Below, one piece after another: positions 1-13,000 of a DNA stretch of 60,000 nt. The stretch is from Strigamia acuminata (lineage: Eukaryota > Arthropoda > Chilopoda > Geophilomorpha > Linotaeniidae). Both the position numbers and the translations under genes were made by a program. Each line of letters starts with the position of its first letter. The first letter of the stretch is position 1. A model generated the notes under the pieces. It was not told the origin of the DNA and did not search any database. It saw nothing but the letters and a program-made list of their open reading frames with translations. The stretch is from the NCBI GenBank assembly GCA_949358305.1, contig OX442315.1, positions 31,028,427 through 31,088,426 on the forward strand, given 5' to 3'.

Positions 1-1962
1 CCCAATCTTCTTCTCCTCATCATTTTGATTCCAAATAAGTTTGATAGTTACCCTGTAATCACCAGTTTTGAAGGATAACCAGCCTGAGGATATTATTATT
101 GTTATTATTATTAAAAAAGAAAAATAAGAAAATGAAATAAGAAAATAAAATTTAATTTTCGAAAAAGAAAAAGAAAAACTGTGTTTAAAATTGATTGTCC
201 CATCTGGTAGTTGCACAAGTGAATTGAAAAGTTTTGTCTCATTTGACATGTGGAAGGTAAAAGGGACTGATGATGAAGACGATTTTCGTATGTACAAGAT
301 GATTCAAGAAGAGAAAAAAATTTATTACTTTTAATTCTTTTTTTGTTTTGTTTATTGTTTTGAATATTAGTTTCCTAATAAAAAAATGAAAAATAAAAAA
401 AGATTTTCAATTTTTTATTATTTATTTCACTTGTGCTTTTCTAAGACTTTTTTTTTTCTTCCAGAAAAATTGACTACAAACAAATAAGAAGATGAAAGTA
501 CACATAATAAAGTTTTCGTTTCGTCTAGAAAACCAAACAAAAATTAACAAACAAAACGATAAAATGAACAATGAAATTCAAATAAAACACGAAAGAATAA
601 AAACAAAAATGAACACAAAAACTGGGAAAAAAAAAAAACAGAAAATTAAAAATGAATGAATAAATTTTTCTTGTCATTATTCCAACACGGTAGTTTACCA
701 CAATATTTATTGAATGAAGAGAAACACATTTTCAGGTGTATTTGTGTCCTTCACAAATCTAAAAAACAAAATCCACAATTTTTTAGTTCATAGATGAAAA
801 AGAGAAAAGTTTTTCTCCATTTTGCAATTTTTCTCCATCATTGCATTTTTCCTTATTTTCTTTTTACTTCCACGTAGTTCCTTTTTTTTTTTTCCTTAAA
901 TTTTTGTTTTAAAAAAAGACGTCCATTCCACTGAGGTATAATTAGAGAAATCTGTTGCTCATTTCTTTTACTTGGTCACTTTCAATTCCAAACTGTGGGT
1001 CCACTGGTAAAATTTCAATTTTTTTCCTTATTCCTCTTTTTTTGAGCAACATCTTGAAACACACACAAACAAACAACTGAAAAATATAACTTAGATATCC
1101 CAGGCATTTACAAAACAAAATACCATGGTATTCCCCTCAGCATTCCTTATTCCTTCCTTCACAAACAACATCAACGAGAAAAAATGGGATCAAACATGAG
1201 GATAAGAGATAAGTTGAAACGTTGTGTTGGCTCTTTTTCGTGGGTCCAATTTGCATGTAGACGTAGCACGTGAGCCGTTGGCACCATAAGAACAGGGGTA
1301 TAAAGGTAAAAGGGGGCAAAATTCTTTTATAGACACCGTGCAGGTACAAATATTGTTAAAATACGTATACAGCTGTGGTATCGAGTCACATACGGTGTCA
1401 TCCAGGGCTGATTTGATTTTATATCATAAACTAATGTTTTGGCCCATTTTTTGTTTTAAATTTTTTTCTTTTTTTTTTTGGGGTAATTTTTTTTCCTTAT
1501 TTTTTTTTGGGGTAATTTTTTTATTTTTTCATTTTTTCCATTTTTCTTTAAAGAGAGTCGTCGAGTCGAGGGAGTCGCTTCGCTCGCGATCAAGTGGCAC
1601 GGGCTGCAGCACCACACGGTAAACGGCCAACGTGGGGGTTGAGGGGGATGAGAAAAACTTCGTTTGCACGGTGGTCAAGTGGTAGTGATGACGGTGGTTG
1701 AATACGGATGGCGATTCAGTCGGTGGTCAACCCACCACGCACCCCTCCGAACCTCCGCTAAGCCGTTGGAGTCAGCTGGATGTGGACATAATACAAAACA
1801 TTTGTTTTTTTTTCTCTCTCTTTTTTTCTCTTACACATCACAAAAGTTCATAATATCAAATTACACACATTATTTGCGCTCTGTCAGATTCTTATTAGAA
1901 ATAGTTATTCATGATTAATAATATTATTAATTAAAACAAAATAAAAAACAAAAATTAAGTTT

Positions 1963-1998
1963 TTAGTATTTTAGTGAGTGTAAACAAGGGTACAAATC
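1963..1998 (-). CDS. Weak candidate for the terminal exd exon
   Basis: After an AG at 2000-1999 the minus strand reads, in the phase required by the preceding exon, Asp-Leu-Tyr-Pro and seven more residues to a TAA stop. This resembles the Asp-Leu-Ser-Pro-stop ending of insect Exd. The upstream sequence has almost no polypyrimidine tract (the AG is preceded by gaggcagcagt), and an 11-codon match of this kind can easily occur by chance. It is recorded only as the best candidate I found in the 3' region. Confidence 0.15.
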   Translation of the reverse strand, partial: DLYPCLHSLKY

Positions 1999-2042
1999 CT
2001 ACTGCTGCCTCTCAAAACATTAACCATCCCATAAACATTAAG

Positions 2043-2070
2043 TAATAATAATAATAATAATAATAAATAA
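2043..2070. repeat. AAT microsatellite
   Basis: About eight uninterrupted TAA units, then AAATAA. Confidence 0.9.
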
Positions 2071-4074
2071 ACCCAAACCAGGAACTATGAAAATAAGACA
2101 AGAGAAAAGAAAAGAAAGAAAGAAAAGTGAAAAAATAAAAATAAAAAAATAAAATAAAAATAAAAACAAAAAAGTGCATTTTTTCCCACACATTTCACCT
2201 TCTCTCAAAACTCGAGTCTGTGCATTAAACCAACCTGGAGCAAAAGCGCTCTCTAGTCTCCACTACCTATACGAAAACATCCCCCTACCCTCCCTCACCT
2301 CACCTCAGCTCACCTCAACTCACCTATCCCTTCCTCCCCCTACCACATCCATCTAACTCTTGCTCAAGCAAAGGTTGCGTGAGTAGAGCCGAGGGCGCCA
2401 ACTCAAAAGCCCCCACCGAGATAAGCGATGCAGATAAGGGGACGCTAGCAGGAGCCCCCGGGCAAGCGCCGCCTGTTTTCGATTTGGGCAAATGTCACGC
2501 GCGGCCCACAGACCTGCGCGCGCACAATATTTATGAGCCACGACTCCACCTTTCCCGGTCCCAACACCCGCAGGTGAGGGGAGTGGGGAACGTCGGGGAT
2601 GGAGCGGAGGAGGAGAAACGCTCATGCACTACAAGCAAATCAACAACATCGTCCACCCCGCACTCACCTGTGCACGTCTCCACCCTCCCCGCACCCGGCT
2701 AAGAATGTTCGCCTAATGAGGTTGGGTAACCCCCGACTCAAAGAAACGAATCAAACACACACTTCATTTCTTTTTGCAGCAATGCTCGTGTGGTTTAATT
2801 TACAGTAATTCCCCGTACGACGAAAATATACGTGCAACGAGCAAGTGTGTTGGCCGGTCCCTCGTTACAGATGCAAATTGCTCGCTGCCACTAGGTCTTA
2901 ATGAGTTCTGAAATACTTGGCGCGCGCCGACAGGTTCAGCTAGAGGTCGGCACTTGAGCTCATTTTCTGGACCCCCGACTGCTGCCCACCACCCACAAGC
3001 ACCTTTGGGAAACGAAGAAAAAGAAAATTTTTTTTTTTTATTTTATTTTATTTTTTTTTAGAATTATATGTCGTCCGTGTCCACCTGACGAGTTATGGCG
3101 GTAGCTTATCACGGACACAGGGGCGACCACGGGAAGGAATGCGAGCCAAGGTGGTCTGAGGTTGTTAACAAAAATAAAAAAAAATAAGTTTGGTTCTACC
3201 TGAATTGAATAAAACTCGAGGTGAATTGGATTTTATAACTTGTTTAATCACGATTTTTCCATTTAATTTCTGGAAATTGAAAACAAAAAAACCAAAAACT
3301 CCCCCCCCAAAAAAAACCCATCAATGGATTATATTTTTAAAAAATTGTAAAAAAAGGGAAATAGTGACAGGTCAATAAATTTTTGCTGTATGTACAAAAC
3401 TTCCCTTCATTCCAAGGAGTCCATAAAAATCTTCCCAGCAGGGGACTCCCTCGCTACAATCAACCCAGACCACCTGGCAACACTATCGCCATGGTAACAG
3501 GCTGCTGGGACACAATAGCCATTTTCTACCCATTATTTTTTAACCTCGTCCCTTTCAATCGAACACAGGGCGGCGCTTAGCAATTAAGACCAGGTGATAT
3601 CAACCAATAGGGAGCCAGACCTACGAGCCCGCCTTCACTGTCCCGGGTCATAGCAAATTCTTAGCTAACAATACCGATCTCGATCAATAGCGCCATAGTT
3701 CAGCGACATCTTGTGGTCGCCAAATAAAAACAAACACATTTCATACTAAAGGAGCTCTTACAATTTCATCCTAACATTAAAATATTTACATTTAAAATAG
3801 AATTTTCCTCCCAAATAATTATAACTTTTAAGTTTTATTCTAACAATTTTCTATTCATTCTTTCGAAAAGCTTATCAGGAAAAAGTTAAGCCCAGCACAG
3901 ACTCCTCTCCTTTTATGATCATATCAAACAACACACAAATTGTAATTAGGCAAAAGGTAGAAAAGAGATAAGAAATCGAGATAGTGAGTCAAGATACGAG
4001 AAAGAGAGAAAAGGTTTGGGGTCAAAAGGTCAACGAGAGTAGGCTTTTGGCAAAGGTGATGCTCGTCATCTTAC

Positions 4075-4170
4075 CTGGTGTATGGTGGGGTCGTACATGC
4101 CTCCTGACGACTGGGCCAGGCCGTCTGCGTAGGCGCTGGTCTGCGAAATCACATGCCTCAGTGCGCTGGC
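4075..4170 (-). CDS. exd: exd/PBX exon: last recognised C-terminal exon
   Basis: This 96-nt exon begins after acceptor acctatgcag in phase 0 and encodes ASALRHVISQTSAYADG then LAQSSGGMYDPTIHQ, ending at donor CACCAG|GTAAGA. LRHVISQT..Y.DGLA matches the PBX tail (LRHVISQTGGYSDGLA), while GMYDPTIHQ matches the insect ending (GGYDPNLHQ, followed there by DLSP and stop). A further short terminal exon is therefore expected. If the intron is retained, the frame reads Val-Arg and stops at once. A plus-strand reading overlaps this exon but is a shadow. The true stop codon and 3' UTR are not securely located in the window. Confidence 0.93.
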
Positions 4171-4821
4171 CTGCATAGGTGCGAGCCACCTTGGTTATAA
4201 TCCTACTGTTCATGCATTAACCCCTCATGCTTCTAATTTAACTCATCCAATTTAAACCCCCTTTTTTTGCTTTTCTTTTGCAATTATTCATCCAATTCGA
4301 GAGTTTTATTTTTCGACATAATATATATACGTATATAGTGGGGATCAAACGCAAGTGACATTCAACTACACGTTCACCTTGCTCGATTTTATTTAAGCCG
4401 ACATTAGTGTGTATTTTTATAAAGTTATTATTTTTTTAAAAAAAAATAATTAGAGCTTTGAAAGTTCGGTTATGTGTTTGAAAAGAAATATAAAGTGAAC
4501 GTTTGGTTCAGTCATTTGTTTTTTCGGGTTGGAAAATATAAATAAAGGGGGCGATTTTAACTAAAACAGAATTTTGGAGGGATTGCCTAATTAATGAAAG
4601 AAATTTTTGAAAATCAAAAAGAGTAAATAAATTCTTCCCTTTTAAAAAGCTTTATAAAAATATAGCTCCAATTGATTCTAACCATAACCCAACTAACTCA
4701 AAAATTTGGATTGCCTTTAGAATTTATATGAAAAATACTAAAAACTAATTTTTTTTTTGCTTCTTATTTATTTTAATTAATTAACTACCTCTCTAAGCTT
4801 AAATTAGTGCACTATTCTCAC
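4171..4821 (-). other. exd intron
   Basis: A 651-nt intron between the two C-terminal exons, with a GTGAGA donor and a GCAG acceptor. It is AT-rich and I see no gene or structured element in it. Confidence 0.85.
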
Positions 4822-4973
4822 CTGCGATTGCACATTTGCGCCCATAGTTTGATAGGAGTCGCCTCCATTCATATTCATATTGTACATGGCTTCCTGGCCA
4901 GTACCAGGTGGTGGACTCATCATCCCTGGGCCGCCCTGCGTCGTGGGCACCATATTGTAACCGGAAGCCCCAG
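4822..4973 (-). CDS. exd: exd/PBX exon: Gly/Met/Pro-rich C-terminal tail
   Basis: This 152-nt exon starts after acceptor tttctag in phase 1 (the shared G makes an alanine codon) and encodes AGASGYNMVPTTQGGPGMM, SPPPGTGQEAMYNMNMN and GGDSYQTMGANVQSQ, ending at donor CGCAG|GTGAGA in phase 0. GASGYNM corresponds to GASPYSM of insect Exd. The end (DSYQ, GANVQSQ) corresponds to NGDSYQ and GANVQSQ in vertebrate PBX proteins, so this gene keeps an ancestral tail segment shorter or missing in the fly protein as I remember it. The region is low-complexity and probably disordered. It joins in frame to the cassette exon or directly to the homeodomain exon. Confidence 0.93.
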
Positions 4974-5404
4974 CTAGAAAACGAAAAATGTATTTTAAAA
5001 AAAATAAACTTTGTTATTTTTAGAAAACCAAAGAAGCAAAATTGTTAAATTTCTCCTTCAAAATCCATTGTAAAATCCAAACACAGATAAATTTCATGTT
5101 AGAAAATAATTTCATGTGTCCTGTTTGGAATTCAAAGGAGTAAACAAAAGAAAAATTATAAAATAAAGTGTTACGTATTAAAAAAAATATAAAAAAAAAA
5201 TAAAAAAATAAAAAAAAATAATATTTCTCATTTAGCCCTTCACCTCCATTCATTCAGTGTTAATTTACCAACCAGATAAAAAGAAAAAGAAAAAAAAGAA
5301 AAAAGAAAAGAAAAAAATTTTTTTTTTTTTATTATTTATTTAGTTTGATCATCATTCATCCCCGTACAGGAAAACCATATTCACACTTGTACACCTGTCC
5401 TCAC
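4974..5404 (-). other. exd intron downstream of the cassette exon
   Basis: A 431-nt intron with a GTGAGG donor at 5404 and a CTAG acceptor at 4974. It contains a long A/T-only stretch at about 5165-5330. Nothing else is recognised. Confidence 0.7.
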
Positions 5405-5464
5405 CTGGTTTCGTGAATTCGCCAAAGCTGAATCGGCTGTCTTTGCGAATGGAGGATCCACCTA
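5405..5464 (-). CDS. exd: Probable optional cassette exon of exd, tandem CAGTAG acceptor
   Basis: This 60-nt segment lies between the homeodomain exon and the C-terminal exon, with acceptor tgtttgcatcag and donor ACCAG|GTGAGG. Read in the required phase 1 it encodes VGGSSIRKDSRFSFGEFTKP, and it leaves phase 1, so including or skipping it keeps the frame. A second AG three bases later (CAGTAG) would remove the valine. I do not know this peptide from insect Exd, where KKAAG runs directly into the GASPYSM-like sequence, so it is likely an alternatively used exon. The basic and serine-rich RKDSRFS stretch could be a phosphorylation site, but that is speculation. The support is splice sites plus phase plus open frame; no homology was checked. 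Confidence 0.6.
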
Positions 5465-6437
5465 CTGATGCAAACAACAGCCAATCACAAAAACATGTAT
5501 TACGTCACAATATACACAACACATCAATCATATTTTTTTAAGCCACACCCATTCATATCTACTCTCACTCTCCCGCCTCAACGCACCCACCCCCAACCCC
5601 CAAACCCAAAAGTGGCCATCAAAAACTTCGCACACTTCAAACTTTCTCGCCGAGGTCACAAAACTCGCCAAATAATACATGGGAAACCACCATCCATCGC
5701 CTGACAAGGTGTGTATAGGGGGAGAGTCAGGGATGCAGCGTCCAAAGATGTTTCTCGTGCAACTGCTCATCACTCGACCCAAGAACAATCATGGATCCCG
5801 TCTCTCCCTTCCCGCACACCTTTTACTCTTTAAAGTGGTATTGTGGGTTGGGGAGAAGTGTGAAGAGTAAAGTAGAAAATGAGGGAATCCCATGGAAACT
5901 CACTGCCCTCTCACGGGGTATTGGCAATCTCATTTGCCCGACGTCCCATAGGGAAAAACGGAGAGACCAATTTGCAACAGCTTTTCCATTTTACATCTCT
6001 CCTCACTTTCCTTCATTTACCACCCACCCTCCCCCCCCGCCTCCCCACCCGTATCAATTTGATACATTCGGACAGCTGCCCCCTCCTGGCCACCATTTTT
6101 AATGAGATAATTCTCCCTCCCCCCACCTGAGATCCCCTTCAGTTTTTTCCCCTTGCGATGTGTTCTTGTGCCACGCCCATTTTTTACCCCGTTGACACCT
6201 GATGGGTGTAACTAAATTTACAGCCTCGAACTAGTGGTGGCCGGGACGGCTAATGATATATCCCACAATTGATGCACTTAAGAAAGTGCACGGGATCATG
6301 GGTATTAAGGTAGGTCAACTTTTCACCCAATCTTATTTCCACCCAATCAAAGTTGCTCGGCTACCGAATCCACCCCGGATAAGTAATAAATGTGTGTGGC
6401 CCTAAAAAATCACCAAATTGCAACTCAATTTTTTTTT

Positions 6438-6438
<1 letters not shown>

Positions 6439-6468
<30 letters not shown>

Positions 6469-6473
6469 TAATA
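6439..6473. repeat. AAT microsatellite
   Basis: About eleven TAA units with one interruption, in an exd intron. Confidence 0.9.
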
Positions 6474-6663
6474 AAAAAAAAATTCAAATCAATTATATTT
6501 TTAATTAAAAATTTTAATAGAAATAATAATGAATATCATTTATTTGATTGAAAACATCAAGAAAAAGTAATCGTGTAAATGGAAAATTCAACCTAAAGTT
6601 TATATGATCCTTTAAACCGAAACAGGACACAAGTGTTTTGATTAAAATAAATAAATTGAATGG

Positions 6664-6685
6664 TATATATATATATATATATATA
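6664..6685. repeat. TA dinucleotide repeat
   Basis: Eleven TA units about 50 nt downstream (in transcript sense) of the recognition-helix exon. Confidence 0.9.
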
Positions 6686-6733
6686 AAAAAAAAATTTAAT
6701 TGGAAAGTTGGAAACTAGATAAGGCGAACGTAC

Positions 6734-6830
6734 CAGCGGCTTTCTTTGCTGCGTACAAGTTCGCCTCCTCCTGCGCTTTGCCGATGTTCTTCTTATATCG
6801 TATCCTCTTGTTGCCAAACCAGTTAGATAC
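6734..6830 (-). CDS. exd: exd/PBX exon: homeodomain recognition helix
   Basis: This 97-nt exon begins after acceptor ctgtattgcaatacag type sequence and encodes [17 protein letters not shown], then [16 protein letters not shown]. The first part is homeodomain recognition helix 3; W, F, N and R of the WFGNKRIR core are all present, so DNA binding should be intact. The second part is the short PBC helix after the homeodomain. It is separated from the preceding exon by an intron of only 73 nt (6831-6903). It ends in phase 1 with [28 protein letters not shown] is characteristic of arthropod exd rather than vertebrate PBX (KFQEEANIYAAKTA). The next exon may be the cassette at 5405-5464 or, by skipping it, the exon at 4822-4973. 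Confidence 0.97.
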
Positions 6831-6897
6831 CTGTATTGCACGATTATTAAAAAAGTTGCTTATTTGTTCTTCAATTTTTTATCTTTTTAAATTTTTA

Positions 6898-8672
<1,775 letters not shown>

Positions 8673-9238
8673 CTAAATAAATGATAAAAACTCATAACAA
8701 CACGTCATCAATCAATTAATAATGGTTAAAGATTAAAGCAGACAAGTGGAAAACAAGAAATTACAAGAAATAATAAGAAAAAAAAAATTATCTAAAAAAA
8801 AAAAAAAAAAAAAAATATATTTTTTGAAATTTTTGAAACAATTTTATTTTGTTTATAATAAAAATAAGGATAAAAATTTTTTTAAAAAAAAGAAAAAAAT
8901 ATGTAAACCGATATAAACAGCACATTTTCCCCCTTCCTCCTCCATTCCACAATGCTCCAGCAAAAAGAAGTCGCAGATAAAGAAAGAAGGGAATGTAACC
9001 AAAAGACGCACGCGCGCGAAATTAAATCCGGCTTCTATTCAATGGATGCTGCGAGCTATAATATCACATCAGTGCCCAAAGAGTTGATTCCCCCTTATCG
9101 CCATCAAGTGACACACCACCAACCCCTTTTCATATACCCCCTCTGGTGAAAAGAAGGGGGTGTCATCAGCTGGATTAAATTCCCGCCACCGTATTATTGA
9201 CTCGCAAATCCCCCACCTCTTCACCACCCACTCACGCC

Positions 9239-9252
9239 GTTCCCATAGCAAC
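9239..9252. promoter_or_regulatory. RFX X-box-like site, one mismatch
   Basis: GTTCCCATAGCAAC: the second half is perfect; the first has C at the purine position. Confidence 0.3.
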
Positions 9253-9423
9253 CCACAACTCCAAATCCCCAAATTTAATAACACAAACAAACACATCATC
9301 AATTTATTCCTCATCTCTACAAATAATCGCAACAAACCGGCCGCCATTTTACTCCAAACAAATTCAATTAGAAAAGAAAAGAAAAATTCTATATATAAAT
9401 GTATTTTTACAAGACAGACGCGT

Positions 9424-9452
9424 GTATATATATACACACACACATATATACA
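9424..9452. repeat. Compound TA/CA repeat
   Basis: Alternating TATA and CACA blocks in the large PBC intron. Confidence 0.85.
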
Positions 9453-9990
9453 CGAAATCCAATTTTCTTTGGCACCCGATCCGAAAAGGCTCCACTAATG
9501 AGCACGAGCGCCTTCTCGCCCTGTTCACGCTCTCGTGGTTGCCAGAGCGAACGAGAGTCCACAGATGCCATTTGTTTCCATGGCCCGTCCATTTCTCATG
9601 CGCTTCCTCAACGCTGTCAGTGGCACGCCATTAGCATGATTATGAACCCCACCACCACCCACACCTACCCTCCACTCTACACCACCCATACTCTCCGCAC
9701 AGGGTGCCAATCAATTGCTACAACCCTCCAAACAGGTCTCAAATTGACGTCACTTACCACCAACCCCTGTTCCCCGCTACAAAGACGTGTCCAGATGGAC
9801 ATTGGCGATTGCATTTCGATTTTCCCTTGCCTCTGGCTCCTTTTACATCATCCCACTCACCTTCCACCCCCCGCCACACTCTCATATCCTCCCATTTTGT
9901 CCACTCGCTTCTTCTTTTTAATTTCCCACTCGCTACACCCTCTCCTTCGGGCGTTGGGCAGTGGTCATTACCCGGATCAATACCAAAGGT

Positions 9991-10016
9991 CTCTCTCTCT
10001 CTCTCTCTCTCTCTCT
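9991..10016. repeat. CT dinucleotide repeat
   Basis: Thirteen CT units; the exd pre-mRNA therefore carries a GA run here. Confidence 0.9.
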
Positions 10017-13000
10017 TGCAACTGTAACCGAGCGACGCTGGTCAAGCCTGCAATGACCACCGCTGGCCAGAATAAATGCGATCCAATATTGTTCTTGCAC
10101 GGCCTTTTCGTTGTGCGTCCATCAATCAGTGTGAAGGTGAATATCCCCGTCCACCCCCGGCACTGCGAAGGGACCAATTTTAGTCAGTCAATTAAAAGAA
10201 ACAGAAAGAAGAAAGAAGGAAAGAGAAAAAAAAAACATGTGACCCAACACTCCTGGTTTTCCTTTCTCTTGATTGAAATTTAGGGAGGGAGGTGATTGGA
10301 ATAGCCTGTTGTTAAGGGGGGGGAGAAGTGGGGGACGGAAAAAATAATTAAAATCACGAGTACTTCTAAGTTTAGTGTTAGATAAATCGTGTATTTTTAA
10401 AGACGGACATTAAAGTGCGCGCTATATTGTTTTCTTTTTTCTGCGCCTCTCGTTTTCCAATATCATTAATCAAACAAAATGGCTGAGTTAAAGCATGGAG
10501 GAATCAACTCATCTTTCACGCGCATGACAAACAATTAAGACGCATGCGCATTAAGATAAATACAAAGTCACAAGATCCACACGGGGGTCCTTGAGATGAT
10601 AATCAGTCAAAAAAGGAAGAGAAATAAAAAACAAAAACATTATGTACAAAATACACAAAGAAAAAAAAAAAGAAAATGGCTGAATGTTGATTAATTGTCA
10701 CTCAGCGCCTCATCATACTCTACACCTGTGAGGTGTACACATTACCAGTACATTGGTACATCCTTTTCTTCCGCTGACCCCTCCAGCCTATCATTTCTTC
10801 CCTGCATTCCGCGTTTCGACGTTTCCTTTCCTCGCCAGATGGCATCTATCAGTACAAGGCAAATATTTCCCGCCATAATTTACTCAAGGCCCCCCGACCG
10901 ATTTCAACTAAATATTATTTCCACCAATCAAACGGTTTACTTTGCCACCTGCAGACGCTGCGATGACACACCTTAACCAAGCGGAAACCCTTTTGGATTT
11001 CTCCCAAGTCGACTCGACACCAGAGTCGAATATTTCGTCTCTGGCGCTATGAATGTTGATTGATGGTCATGGATCCTCCACCCACATGTCGCCGAGGGGC
11101 AAGACTATTTCTCCTACTCCCCGCACCGTTCCTTTTCCGCGTTCAACTTATTCTCAGGTATAATATTCCAGTTTTTCCCGAATAAAACAGCTCTTCCGTT
11201 CGATTTATGAATATAATTTCCAATTGGAAAATAATGGCATTACAAGAATTTAATTAAATGTTTTGCACTTTTCCGTATTAAATTTATTTCGATTGGCACT
11301 TATTATTTTAATCGAATTCTTCTCTTCCTTCCAATCCCAAGGTTTGTTATTTTCCACTGTAATGTCAATTTCTTCCACTAGACAGTGCCACGAGTGACGC
11401 GTGTGCTTCCCAACTGACGTTAACACGCTTTGTAGACATGTACACGTTGATCTTGTGCCACAACAACGTAATCGTGACTGAAAATGTCTTCATTAACGAC
11501 AAAAACATCAATACAAACCCAATTTAAAAAATAAAAAAAATAATCAGAATTTAAAAATCACATCCACCATTAATATAATCACTGCAAGTGCATTTATTAC
11601 TGACCAAGCGTGTGACCAATCCATTTTTTTCCCATCTCCCAATCCCCAACCCCAGAAAAAGAAAAAGCAAAAAAAAAAAAAAAAGAAAGAAAGCGATTTA
11701 CTGAAACTTCCGGTGACGTCGGCACAATTCTCCAACTCCCGACTTTTCATTTTTCTTACACCGACATTCAATCAAAGTGCAATTGATTGCAAAGGAAAAG
11801 GCAGCAGCCTCGAGGCAAACAACGCAGTCGAACGCCAGTCAGGGACCCCTCAAATCATTTCCTTCATCTGGGCGTCCGCCTCCGCGTTCATTACCGGAGT
11901 GAGGCGCGAGCAAATGAAGGGTGTTTATCTCTTCTTCTGATTACTTTCATGAATACGTTAATTGGCTGTCACTTGCCATTGTTCCTTCACAAATAAATAT
12001 CCACACCTAAGAGATATGCACCCACCCAACCCAAATCACCCCTTTTAAACCCACAATCATTATTTTTTTCCTTTCCCCAAAACTAAACGCCTTTCTTTTA
12101 TTTTTTAACCCGCCTTTACTTAACTGAATTCCACGGTATTATTAGAGGAAATAGAAGAAAAAAGAAAAAAAAGTTGGAAAAGAATCTGTAGGCGAAGGCA
12201 GGGTGGGATAAAAGGAGAGAAGGAAGGTCTGGCTTCACTCCAGAACTTAACACCGAGAAATTCCAGCGTTTGCAAGAAGGAGGAGTGGTATTCAATCCAT
12301 AAATATTCAGCGGCTACACCTTCAACCCATGTTTCACATCCACTTCTCTTGTCACTCAACGCATGAGTAAAGGGTTAATCACAGTCTCAACTTTTTGCCG
12401 CGACACAAAAACATTTCATTGTATGAAAAATCCTTAATTAATACCTTGGTAAACGCACCACTCGTCATGCCTCCCGTCCCGATTGATCGTTAAGAATTAT
12501 CAATCGTTCGTGCCAGCATTAAACGCCGCACTTAATTTCCTCGCTTCTCTTTTTTCAGGTGCGTAAAGGATTGCGAATAAAGCGGTACGCGTAAGCGCTA
12601 GACGCGACGCTCGGCCCCTTCTAAATTTATGCCTGCTTGGAAAAGTGGCCAAAAATTCCTCGGCTTGACAAATTGCAATACTTGAAGGGAGACGGAAGCT
12701 AAATGCATCACGCAGAACACGTGAAATGCGAAACAGCACTTCTTCCTTTCCCAACTTTAACATTTTCCAATTACCCACAAAAATTAAATAAAATAAAAAT
12801 AAAATAAAATTTAAAAAAATCCACCACGACTAACTCGTTGCAATGAGCATTTTACATGTTGAGGCCATTCAGGCCAACGCCATTTGCCCCCGTGACTCGT
12901 AAATATCGTTGCGGCCAAAAATGGCGGACACACTCATCGTCAGCTTAATCAGGCAAACGACACGACATCTTGGGCCCAATTATCTTCATCTTTAGTGAAG

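Larger units (their letters stand above)
1..4074. other. 3' flank or last intron of exd, no secure gene
   Basis: AT-rich, A/T-run-filled DNA with higher-GC islands at about 1550-1780, 2370-3160 and 3390-3720. No open frame here resembles a known protein. The 2370-2720 island has a pair of GATA-type sites (AGATAAG near 2420-2440) and a plus-strand donor-like CCGCAG|GTGAGG ending at 2573, but no matching gene. The exd transcript must continue into this region or past position 1, because its stop codon has not been found. Confidence 0.6.
5465..6733 (-). other. exd intron upstream of the cassette exon
   Basis: A 1,269-nt intron with a GTACGT donor. The plus strand is C-rich at 5550-6130, so the transcript is G-rich there; this explains several stop-free shadow frames. 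It also holds an ATT microsatellite (6439-6473) and a TA repeat (6664-6685). No gene is seen. Confidence 0.75.

Noticed and set aside
1-100. Minus-strand AG followed by a short frame as the exd terminal exon
   Set aside because: In phase and stops after 11 residues, but it has no polypyrimidine tract and no likeness to known Exd endings.
2379-2573. Plus-strand candidate first exon ending at CCGCAG|GTGAGG
   Set aside because: Good donor and open frame but no recognisable protein, no downstream acceptor exon and no promoter evidence.
3984-4213. Open frames on both strands over the 4075-4170 exon
   Set aside because: Shadow frames of the real C-terminal exd exon, whose phase is fixed by the splice sites and PBX similarity.
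9399-10283. 294-codon plus-strand frame as a protein-coding gene
   Set aside because: It crosses two microsatellites, overlaps other long frames in the same composition-biased stretch, lies inside an exd intron and resembles no protein family.
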